DNA of 64,000 nucleotides from Owenia fusiformis. Taxonomy: Eukaryota; Annelida; Polychaeta; Sabellida; Oweniidae. Shown piece by piece: positions 15,201 to 27,200 of this stretch. The notes under the pieces were generated by a model. That model was not told where the DNA came from. It was given only the letters and a program-made list of their open reading frames with translations, and ran no database searches. The DNA lies in NCBI GenBank assembly GCA_903813345.2, contig CAIIXF020000001.1:49803885-49867884 (forward strand), given 5' to 3'. Position 1 is the stretch's first letter. Each line of letters begins with the position of its first letter. Made by a program: the position numbers and the translations under genes.

Positions 15201-18200
15201 GGGCATTCTGGGTTAATTTTAAGGTGGCCATTTTGGATTTTCCGTCCTAAAATCTTCACTTTCAGGACTTGTCTACAGGTTTCCAGCCAAACCATTTGAT
15301 GGATTCATCTGAAATTTTCAGGGATGTTTCTACGTATCAAAGTTAAGAACTGATTAGTTTTTGGGCATTCTGGGTAAATTTTAAGGTGTCCATTTTGGAT
15401 TTTCCGTCCTAAATTCTTCACTGTCACACTGCTGTGTTTTAGGTACGATATTGTTCACGTCTGTGCCTTGTTAGCTCACATGGTGAGCTTTTGCTATCCC
15501 TCACTTGTCCGTCTGTCTGTCCGTCAACAATAGTGGCACGTTTTAAAACCTCTGTCGATAGAATTCCTGTTTTAAGTTATTTCTGTTCAACATCAATACA
15601 GAAAACTCCCCTATGACTCCTGGTTCAAAAGCTTGCCTATTTTCAAAATGGCCACCATTTTTGTCTCGGGAAATTCACTTTTGACCCATTTCCTAGCTTT
15701 ACAAATAATTTCAGGTGTCCTACATTGTAAAAATCCATGTCAATGTAAAAAGTAGATATATGAAATAATTTTGTTAGGAAAAATCAGCAAAAAATTATAT
15801 CCATTTTTTTATTTTCAGCCATTTTAGTTAACATTGATTTGTCCATCTGTCTCGCAAAATCCACTTTTGGACCATTTGCCTTAAACCCTCTGTCGATAGG
15901 ATTCCTGTTTTAAGTTAATTTTGTTCAACATCAATACAAAAAAATCTCCTATGACTCTTGGTTCAAAAGCTCGCCTATTTTAAAAATGGTGGCCATTCTT
16001 GTCTCGCCAAATTCACTTTTGGCCCGTTTCCTAGCTTTACAAATAATTTCAGCTGTCCTGCATTGTAAAAAGCCATGTCACAGTAAAGAGTAGTTGTATG
16101 AAATAATTTTGTCACAAAAAATCTGCAAAAAATTATATCCGTTTTTTTTATTTTCACTTTTGAGCAACACCATGTGAGCCCAGTACCCACGGTACTAATT
16201 TTTTCTAATATTGTATGTCTTGTGAAAATAAAGAAATTTAAATTGTAGCAGAATTTATTCATAAATGTAATATAACATTTTTCATTCAAGTTATGTTGTT
16301 AGCACCTCGGTGTAGATACTCACAACTGATTGGTTACTTAGCGGTCAACAGTTTTGCCTGTACCCCATGCCGTATGGAGACCACAAGGTGACCACTCTGC
16401 ACAGACCAGACCAGATTTAGTATGGCAAGTGATTTTGTACAATCATATCTTTCCACATGAGTACTTTCTGGCCATAATTAAAACAATACAATACAAGTGA
16501 AGTCCCAATTATAAATATCAATCTAACTCTCTGAAATTTTTTTAAGGACCCCACCTTGTCACTTTTAAAAAAATGTTAGGCTTATTTTCTAAAAGGAGGA
16601 TCTTGTTTTTCTCAATTTAAATTTATCAAAAGCTTCTTCTACACTATACACTATACGTTTGTATTAACAACTTATGAAAAGATGAAGGGGAGTTTATTGC
16701 GATAAAGTTAAAAAACCACAAATCCCATGTTATTTTTTCTAATAGGGATAATTCATGCTATCCATTGTTTTCTGCGTAATTTTGGACTTTCAATACGTTC
16801 TATTTTTGTAGATGTTTTAGACCCCTTGTCCAATAATCCTTTCATGAATTAGATATCAGAAAAAAGGAGGTCCTCTCTCGAGTAAATAGGTTCAATATTT
16901 TAAAAAAAATGTTGACATTTCTAATTTTTCCTAATTTTTCAATTGATATTTTTATTATCCTTGAGAATTTTCTTGGAAGATAACATATTGTGGTTATGGG
17001 AAATGTCATATTTAAATTAAGAAAGTGCTCATGCTCAAAGATATGACCGTCTAAAAACACTTAAGCTTGCCATACTAGGTCTGGTCCTTTACTGATTTCA
17101 ATGAACTGTCCATCCTGACATCTCAATATAGTGCTGAGTGTGCTTTGATATTAATAAAAAGTGCTTACCTGCACATTGGAAGAGATGCTAGCACTATCAG
17201 CCATGGTTACTTCTCTGTTCTTTAATTGTCCTGTAATTATCACAAGCTGTGGCTGAGATCACCTTTGCGCAAAAACATTCAATTCATTGAATGTCAAATA
17301 AATTTCTTTCCTCTCTTTAAAATAGAAAGTTGGTGTTGGTTGAAAAGGTCATTGTGATTCTGTTTAGTCATTTCTGAAATACATTATTTTTATCACGTTG
17401 TTAAAAAATCAAGCATATTCTTGTGTTGTGATTACTGATCACTGATCTGTTATGGTCAAGATTAATGATTGTAGATACTAATAGATTTAATAATATGGAA
17501 CAGTATCCTATGGTCAATAAGAGGAAGTTCTTGCAATAAGCTTATGGCAAATATTTGGATACAATATTGAGCTCATGTTTCCTACCATGTTTTGGTTTAC
17601 AATAGTCTAGACTAGAGGTCAAGGATTGCAACATTCATCCCACCGAACGTCGGTCCACCCCACCATCCGTCCATCTGTCCATCCATTCGTTCATTTGTTT
17701 GTATGTCCAGGCAATAACTCAGATACCAGTCGACGGATTGGGTTCAAATATTATAGGCTGATGACTTACATGTATATAGTTCCTCTGCTTGAAAAGGAAT
17801 TTTCAATATAACCACTAAAATCAAAATTTAGAAAAAATGTAATCTTTGATAACACAAATGCAAGTCAATAGATTTTTCATAAAAAATGTCTCTTCAACGG
17901 ATTTGGTTCAAATTTCATATGATGATGCCCTCGTAACAATCTGCTCAAGAATGAATTTTCCAGATGGCAACCATATTTAAAATAGCTCCCATTTTTCGTT
18001 AGAAAGTAATCTTGATAGCTTAAAGAACAGTCAACGGATTTGGATCAAATTTTATACGCTGATACCCTCATGACAATGGACTCTTTTCAGAAGGTATTTT
18101 TCAAGATGGCTGCTAAATTCAAAATGGCTACCATTTTTCATAAAAAAGTAATCTTTGATCACTTACATACCAGTGAACAGATTTGGTTTAAATTCAATAT

Positions 18201-21200
18201 GCTTATGCCTCATGGACATAGGATTTTGCACGTGGTGGAATTTTCGAGATGGCCGCTTTATACAAAACAGCTGCCTTTTTCGGTAAATTTATAATCTTTG
18301 ATAACTCACATTTACAGTTGACATATTTGGTTCAAATTTTATATGCTCATGACAGAGTGATATAGGACTCTACTCAAGAAGGAAGATTCTTGCTGGATTC
18401 AAAATGACCAAAAATGTTCTAAATACATGATGATTGATTTGATAAAATACTGTTTGTTCAGTGGGAATTGCTACTCCGTGGAGTTGTAAACTATTTATGT
18501 GAAATAAACCTATTTATATTTATTTGAGTTGTATGCGTTTTGGAGTCGCTTAATTACCACTTTAACCCAATGGGTTATATCAATTATTTGTTTACATGAT
18601 TACGATATAAAACAATATAAAACATTAGTTATATTTATCTCACATTAATACTATATTCTTATACAGAAGGGGTCCCTTTCGCTGTGACCCAACATTTAAT
18701 AGAAATAGTGGCAACTTACCCTTGTTGCAGTATATTAACCTGTATCTTGGTGGTGATGGGGTGGTTGGGGGGCTTTCTTCACTGATTTTTTCTGAGGGAG
18801 TGAGTTCCCGCCAGTTGTCACGTGATCATTTTACCGCCAAACAGTTATCATGTGACCATAAATAAATAGCTTACCTAAACTACTGCCCTCTATACAACTG
18901 TTTGGAAATATAATTACCTGTAACAAAACCTAGTAACCAGCTAACTCCAAAACACATAAATATTTATATTTCATATAATTTATTTATATTTATTTGAGTT
19001 GTATGCGTTTTGGAGTCGCTTAATTACCACTTTAACCCAATGGGTTATATCAATTATTTGTTTACATGATTACGATATAAAACAATATAAAACATTAGTT
19101 ATATTTATCTCACATTAATACTATATTCTTATACAGAAGGGGTCCCTTTCGCCACTACTTTGTAAACTGAATTACAAGGTTTTATAAGATGTAAAACTAA
19201 ATATAATTCTGTTTCAAAGTGACCCCTTCCAACTAAAGAAAAATAGAAAGACATATTTTTGATTAATACATGTTTACTTTATTTATGATTATACTAACTA
19301 TATATTATCTTAACCTGCTATTTGCTGGGTTAATATGCATAACATTACATATATGACTATCTTATATATTTTATGAATGCTCTTGATTTCCATCTTCCTG
19401 TTTTTTGAATCAAGTTGTCTGATACATTGTTTTTAGCTAAAAAAGTTGCACCACCTATTCTAAAGCTGTGGGAGGTTATCTTGATATCTTTGCACCCTAC
19501 AATTTCAAGTGTTCTCTGAATAATGTTTCTAAACAGTCCCGCTTTTATGCCTTTATTTTGATACATAAACAGAGGACCTGGCTTGGTACCCCTTACTGTT
19601 AGATAATCCTCCATTTCTTTAACAGGACAGATTTGTAAATAAGGCTGTCTGCTAATTTGAATGATTGATGGTTTAGTTGAATGTTTATAAGTTTGAAATT
19701 GGATGCTCATGAATTGGTTATTTATTTCTTTAATGCACCCATTTTGTAAATTGTGAGGAGAATCTACCGTGATTTCACTAATTCTCAATAAGGCAAAGAA
19801 TGCTGTTATGAACATTGTCCTTATTACTTTTACTTGGTTTATATCTTGACATATTATGTTCAATGAATTAATCATATATACTAACAGCTCAAGAGTTATT
19901 GGATCTCTTCGATCCACGTTATCAGATTGTTTTGTCATCCCTATTAATGCTTGTTGAATGACATAAGACTTTGTGGGATCTTTTATCCCTTCAATTTTAT
20001 GAAAATAAGATATTGCTGATACTTGGGTTTTAATTGTTGAAGGAGCATAACCCATAAGATTCATCTCGCTTATAAATAAGCTTAAGTCTGAAGTACTCAA
20101 AGGAAATGGTCTTAGGTTATGTTGAGTACAAAATGTCAGCAGTTTTTGCCAAGACTGTTCATACACTTTTTTGGTATTATGAGTATGGGCTTGCTCTACT
20201 AATTTTCTGAAGTTATCCTCCAGTTCTCTGGTTTCCATTCCTCTGGAATCACTTTTGGTTCTACATTGTTTTCTGGCCTGAGTTTCTTGAACTCCTGCAA
20301 AAGATTTCTTGATAAGCAATCTGCTGCGCAGTTATCTTTACCTGGCAGGTAGACGCTTTTAACATTAATGTTTAATTTTAAACAATGCAATACTAATTTT
20401 CTCATTAATACCATCATGTTTTTGTCTTTAGTAACACCTTTTTTTAGAATATTGCAAACACCTTGGTTATCTGTATATATGGTTACTTGTTTATTAGCAA
20501 ATACTTGACCCCAAAGTAAAAATGCTAGAACAACTGGGTATAATTCTAACATGGTTATATGATAACCCTTTCAGCTAGTTGGCCATTTGCCATAAGTCCA
20601 CTCTTTGTTGAATACGATCCCATATCCGTATGATGTTGAAGCGTCTGTTTGTATATCTATATTTTCACTATTTTCCCATTTCTCATCAACGAAAAAACCT
20701 CTTCCGTTGAATGATTCAATGAATTCTTCCCATATTTCAATATCTAGTCTGGCTTCCGCCGTTAATCTACAGTGATGATGTAGCTCTTTAGCTTTCATTG
20801 AAAGATCTATCAACCTTCTGAGAAACGTGTTTCCGAAGGGAATGATAACTGTACAGAAGTTCAACAGACCTATAATACTCAGAAGCTCTCTCTTGGTTTT
20901 TCTCTTGTTTTCTTTAACTTGTTTGATCATATTTTTTACCTTTTGTAACTTATCTTGCGGCAGTCTTGTCTCTTTATTCAGAGTATCAATTTCTATACCC
21001 GCAAATGTCATTACCTGATTGGGGCTCTCAGTCTTTTCTGGTGCTAGGGGGATTCCTATCTCATCACACATCTTTTGGAATTTATCCAAAGATTCTGTGC
21101 ACTTATCTTTTGTTACTTCTATTAACAAGAAGTCATCAATTATGTGTACCATATTGCCTATATCTATCTTATTTATGCCAATCCATTGTATGGATGTGCT

Positions 21201-24200
21201 TAACAATTCAAAAGTCTTGCACGAAATTGATAGACCCATTGGTAATGTTTTGTCAGCGTAATATTGATCTTCAAATTTAAAACCTAATAAGTTATAATCT
21301 TGAGGATTCATTGGTATTATTTTGAAAGCATTTTTAATATCTACTTTGCTTAGGTACACTGGTTCAGGAAGGTTTTTAATTATGTTCACTGCTTGTTTCA
21401 CAGTTTGATATTGTACGGTTGCTAGTTCCTTTTCAATACCTTCATTTATTGATTCACCTTTGGGTGCTGACAGGTGATGTATCATTCTATATTCCCCTGG
21501 TTTTTTCTTTGGAACAACTCCTATTGGGGATACTACAAAATCTTGACTGGGTTGTTTATTAAAAGGGCCTAATAATCTGTTGGCTTTTATTTCTTTTTCT
21601 ATTTTATCTCTGATAACCTGTGGGTGTTGTTGAGCAGATTTCAAATTATTGGGTTCTTTAAATGATGTTCTACCTTTAAAGGGTACTTTAAACCCGTTAG
21701 TGAAACCCTCTTCAATTTGTTCTTTTAAGTTACTATCATAACCTTCTAACTTTTCATTAAGCTTGACCCATTTAATTGGTGTTGGTAATGGTTGATTTCT
21801 ATCTATTATTTGATTTAACTCATCAACTTTGATTTCAGTTAACCTGGTATTGGGCTTTGAACTCATAGTCCTATCAGTTTCAGGCTTACTTTCTGCCTTG
21901 TCAAGGTGCTGGTTGCTGCCTTGATTGTCATTCAAAATATTATTTTCTGTTTTTTGGACGAAAAAGGTTATTCTCAGCTTTACTGCATTCCTTTGCTTTA
22001 TGTGATTTCCCTTTGCAATAAGGGCATTCATGTTTAAATTTACAATCTTCACCTTTTTTGCATGAGTAGCCTTTATGGTAGAAAAAGCAGTAGTCTTTTG
22101 GAATAAAAGGGTTCAACGATGATTTTCCTTTAGTTTCTAGTTCATTCGTTTTTTCCCCTTTTTTTCCTGACTCCTTCTTTTCGCCCCATTTTTCTTGGCT
22201 CTTTTCATTTTTCATATTGATGCATTTTACCCATAATGCTCCATCTATCACCTCCCAAGGTACCATTCTGTTAGCTCTTGCTTTACGAAATTTTCTATCA
22301 TATTTGCCCCAATTCATTCCCTTCTCTTTTAATTCTTGTATGTTTGCCATGTAACTTATCATACCATTAGCTTCTAGGGGTTTATATCTGATTGCTACAC
22401 TCATGTAAATAAGAAAAGCTCTTGACCAATCTCCAAATGGTATAAACTTTGGGTATCTTTTGTCAGGTATAAATACCTGTCGGCCATTGATAACTTTAAT
22501 TTCTGTCACCCTATTTGTCATGTCATCATCTTCGTCATCCTCATCTTTTAATAGTTTAGCCAAATCAACAAATTCACCTTTTATTATTTTTTCCCTCATT
22601 GATCTTGTCACTGTATTTTCCAAAGATGATGACATTTCATGAAAGGGTTGTAAATTTGACCTACCCATTGGTGTTTGCATATTATAGAAATAATTGTTAG
22701 GTTGAATGTTATGATTAAAGGCCTGTTGTACTGGGATTTGGTTGGAATGCAGCTGGTCTATACCGGATGGCATTGGTTGGATATGAGCAGGGATCTGATT
22801 TGGACCAGTTTGTAAGTTCGATATATATGGATTGTACATCATACCAGCTAATTGCGGGGTACAATGCACACTCCCTATATTGGATCCCTGTTGCTCATTC
22901 AATCTGGTGTTGTTTAGGCCTTGCTGAACTGGTTGTTGGTTGGTTGATGATATAAGTTGTTGGCTGGTTGATGTTATTGGTTGTTGGCTGACAACTGGGA
23001 TTGTATTTACGACACCTTGTGGGTTGGTTGTGTAAGGAGTGTACATCATACCGGCTTGTTGCGGGGCATACTGCACACTCCCTATAATCGGGACATTCAT
23101 TCTGCTGATGGCTTGGTCTGGTTGAACATGGTTTTGGTTAATAGAAGGCGATGGTTGATAGCTGGTACCTGGGGTTTGATTTAACATGAGCTCAGAGGGT
23201 TGTTTATGGAGATGGGGCGGTTTATCGGTTACATCTTTGCTACATTCATCATCTTCAGATTCAGATGAATTTTCTGACTCCCTATTTGTTTCAACTACTA
23301 TGTTCTCCTTAACTGGAGTTTCATTTTTATTTTTTTCATCTTTTTTGGCTTTTTTAACACCATTAGTTTCAGTTTTAGCTTTACGCTTTTTACCATTTTG
23401 ATTTTTTCCTTCTTTTTCCATCGCAACCTGCAATTATAAACCATTAAGTAATATTTCATTAAGTTTGGGTGCGACTCCAAGGGCAAAAGCTTACGCTATT
23501 ACCGTTAAAATACCACTTATTAGTTCATTCAGTTGCGATTAATTATACACTTAACTACCTGTCTATAATCTAACTTAACTAATTTACTTACAGTAACTTC
23601 TTCTTTTCATTGTATTTATCATAGCGCTCTTTATACCATCTTGGTATTTCCCCATGTATTTCTCTTTAAGGTGAGTGCCGTCGATAAGTTTATCAAAAAT
23701 GTTCTCTTCCATTCCCCTAGTTCTCCAAAATATGATTTTGCCCCCTCTGTAGATTTTATTTAGGTTTTTATTTGTGTTTTGAATGATTTGATTAACTCTG
23801 TTTTTTTGATGTTTATTTGTAATCCATCTGGAATAATCCCTTTTTATCAACTTGCATATAACTACATAACTATTATTTATTTCTTGAATTTTTTCCGCTG
23901 ATCTAAGAATTCGTTTAGCTAAAATATCACCCCCCTGTTTAACATTTATTCCCCCTTTTTCCAAATTTCCTGCGTCATTACCCCCGATTTGGATCAATAC
24001 TATGTCAACATTATCTAAGCTCCCATGTGTTCTTTTTAAGTGATCGATTTTCCCCCCTGAAAACCCTATATATGATATGATTGGTTTGGGGTCTTTAAAC
24101 TCCCATGGATCATGCCCATTGTTTTCCATTTCCTGATTATATTTTTGGAGCCTGTCTATGAAACTGCTTCCAATAACTTTTATTCTGCAGGGCTTCTCCA

Positions 24201-27200
24201 TTTCTATATAAAATAAATAAATAACGAATCTATTTTAACACTATATTTTGGGTTAATTATAATTAGTTCACATTGTTTTCAATAGTATTTTTATTGTATG
24301 TAACCGGTGTTCTAAACTAAATGTAATTTTCATTACTTTTGGTGAAATCATTTTTGGTTCTCATAAACATCTCTATTTTTTAAGTCTTAACCAGTTATCC
24401 ATTTAAAATACTTTTGAAAATGTTTCAACAGTTGTTATTTTATTACTAGCCTATTTTGGTTATATTCCACTCACTTATCTAATAACTAAGGCGGTTCCAT
24501 GTTTTGATTTTCGTTTTTAATACTTTTGCTTTTTATTGATTTATGTTAATCGAATAATATTATATTCATGTAACCGCCTTATTTATAACTTCATTATGAA
24601 TTTGAAGTTTTCTTCTGTTATACTATGTTCTTATTTCTATGAATACTTTTCTACGTATTCTATGTTATGTTTTGATTACTTTTCTATGTAATCTTTGTTT
24701 TTTTTTATATTATAGATACCTTTCTAAGTATCCTATTTCATTGATGAGTGGCTAGTTCGATTTTTACCCAATATATTTGAATTGACTGTTTCACTTGTCT
24801 GCTTTACTACTTGCAGCTTGTTGATATAGTCATCTGTTCATATCCTGTGCGTAGACAGGTGAGGCGACTGCCTTACATTTATACATTTTTAAGACATAAT
24901 TGTGCTGTGAGTATACTCACTTGTTAGAATTTATTTTCATCAGCAACAAGTAAGCTTAGTCAACACATTTATACTACTACAAGACTGTGAACCATATTTG
25001 TATTGGGCCGACGTTTTGATCAGACTAGACTATATACTGACCTTATTCTTTAGTATTTGTGACTGTATGTCCAGGACTATCGATTTCTAAAATTTATATA
25101 TTACCTGGTGTAGAATCCTAGGTTAAGTTAGCCAAAAGGAAATTTAATCAACGTGAGATTGGAAGGAAATCAAGGGAGAATGAGTAGGTTGAAAGGAATT
25201 TCAAATTTTTCCCTTACCTTCTGCTATTTATTTGCTGTTTTTTCTTTTCGTTAATCACTAGACATACATGTATCATTCATAACTGTAATGTTTAACGTAT
25301 TTTCTTCTTGTTGCTGATGTAAATTGCCGGGCCGGAAGTGCCCTACTTTACGTTAAATTTACGAACGTGAAAGACTTTTGTTTAATTACTGATTCTTCCT
25401 GAAATATTGGGTTCGATAGTTTACTTTATCGTGCGAACAAGCCACTCATTGTTATTTTTTGTTTTTATTCTTTATTTATTTTTTCATTTTTCTTATCTTT
25501 ACCTTTTCAAATAATTTTTTTTTTTTGGGGTTATTTTATGCTATGTTCGTATTTTTATTATTCTGTCGGCTTTGTCCATGTACCTATATAAGTTGAGGTA
25601 CTGGCCTAGCCTAGTATTTTATTGGCTTTATTCATATTTATTTTATCAACTATTTATATTTTAATCATTTTTCTTACCCAATCTTCTTCTCAGCGTCTTT
25701 CTTCACTGATTTTTTCTGAGGGAGTGAGTTCCCGCCAGTTGTCACGTGATCATTTTACCGCCAAACAGTTATCATGTGACCATAAATAAATAGCTTACCT
25801 AAACTACTGCCCTCTATACAACTGTTTGGAAATATAATTACCTGTAACAAAACCTAGTAACCAGCTAACTCCAAAACACATAAATATTTATATTTCATAT
25901 AATTTATTTATACAGTATATGCTGAAGAGCCCATAACTAGAAATAAAACCCTAAATAAAAGTAATTCAGATCTTTACATTCATTCAGGGCTTAACGTCAT
26001 GACTCCTAAACTTTGACTCACATGTTTGTCAGTTCCAACCTCGCTGTCCATGTTCCTGCCACACACAGCTGTGTGGTTTGTGAGTGGGAATTTGATGCAT
26101 GAGTGGAGAAATAAGGTAGTTTGTGACTAAAGAACCGATATTCCCATTGTCAGAATTTGGTTTGGATGGAAGGAAGGTGGTCATCTGAAATGTTAATCCT
26201 TCAACTGACAGCATCATTTACATAGCTTTAAACCCACCTAGAATTTCAAAACTATGAAAGTGATCAAGCAACAACTTTAGGATGAAATAATAAAAAAGAT
26301 GTACATTTATATTGAGATTTCCCAAAAATATGTCACAAACAGTATGAATTACATGTAAATTCTATTGGCCTCCCCTGTGTATAGTGTCTAATAAGTTTAA
26401 AATGTTTTTAAGGTCGTTTAGGTAAACTATTAAGTATAAATTTCATGATGTTTTTACAATGTTTTTACATTTTTGACATTTATTTCTTTTGAATTACCTT
26501 AGTGTTATTATCATACTGCAAAACTGTTGAATATGGAGATCAGATTCAATGTCAAATTCAGGGGAAGGTAGTTTAAGAGGGATATAGTGATGCCATCCAT
26601 TCATCTCTTTGTTTGTTAGTCTGTCGGGGCAATAACTCAAATACCAATTGACTGATTAGGTTCAAATTTTATCTGATGCCTAATGGGGATAAGACCTCTG
26701 CATGTTAAGGAATTTCAACATGGTCACTAAATTCAAAAAGCCCACCATCTTTTGTGAAAAATGTAATCTTGAATTACTCAAAGATAAGCCAACAGATTTG
26801 GTTTGGTTTTATATGCTGATGCCTTTGGGACATAAGACCGGATGACTGAATTATTAAGATTTGTTTCGATACCCTTTTTGGGTCTACCTGGATTTTTAGA
26901 TCACTGATGTGATAACATTTAATTGGGCTTTTGAAGCACATGTGATGTAGTGTTATTCATAGTTTAGATTTTTTGCAGTAAGATTTTAGACTCTGCATAA
27001 CATTGTATAACAACTTGTTGAATTAAACAAGGTAGTAGATTTCTAAGATAAAATTATGCTTTTGAAGATATGTAATATTATTCATATATTGTCATCCACA
27101 CTCAAATCTGAGATCATACTGTGAAAATATAAATCTGAATAGCCTAGATGCGAGTAGAAATAATCTTGATTTACATCATTAAATATTCAAAATTCAGTCA

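Larger units (their letters stand above)
24202..25696 (-). other. Long AT-rich leader of the Ngaro-like element
   Basis: About 1.5 kb lies between repeat A1 and the first ORF, with no protein-like ORF. It contains a long stem (24487-24581) and three small hairpins (24641-24732), which are listed separately. It is probably the untranslated leader and may carry promoter and translation-control elements. Confidence 0.6.
18511..25912 (-). mobile_element. Ngaro-type (DIRS-order) tyrosine-recombinase retrotransposon
   Basis: This 7.4 kb element is read on the minus strand. It has split direct repeats in the order A1 - ORFs - B1 A2 - B2: A1 at 25697-25912, B1 at 18981-19152, A2 at 18773-18988 and B2 at 18511-18682. 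Within each pair the copies look identical by eye. From 5' to 3' it encodes an SGNH-hydrolase ORF, a gag-like ORF with CCCH and CCHC zinc motifs, RT plus RNase H (divided by one TGA), and a tyrosine recombinase with R-H-R-Y. There is no DDE integrase, no protease and no LTR, as expected for this order. The identical repeats point to a recent insertion. B1 and A2 overlap by TATTTATA, which also marks both outer ends. Confidence 0.9.

Noticed and set aside
13420-18492. Treating the pearl-like elements as simple TIR (DDE) MITEs
   Set aside because: The right arm does not lie at the end: a hairpin and a short tail (often ending CTAG) follow it, and no consistent target duplication was found. The Helentron-type reading fits better, though it is not proven.
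20827-23401. Several plus-strand ORFs of 60-104 codons across the Ngaro-like element
   Set aside because: They are antisense shadows of the RT and gag-like ORFs, with no domain of their own.
26029-26217. A 62-codon minus-strand ORF with an acceptor-like CATTTCAG before an internal Met
   Set aside because: There is no partner exon, no recognisable family and no donor in phase, so an exon cannot be supported.
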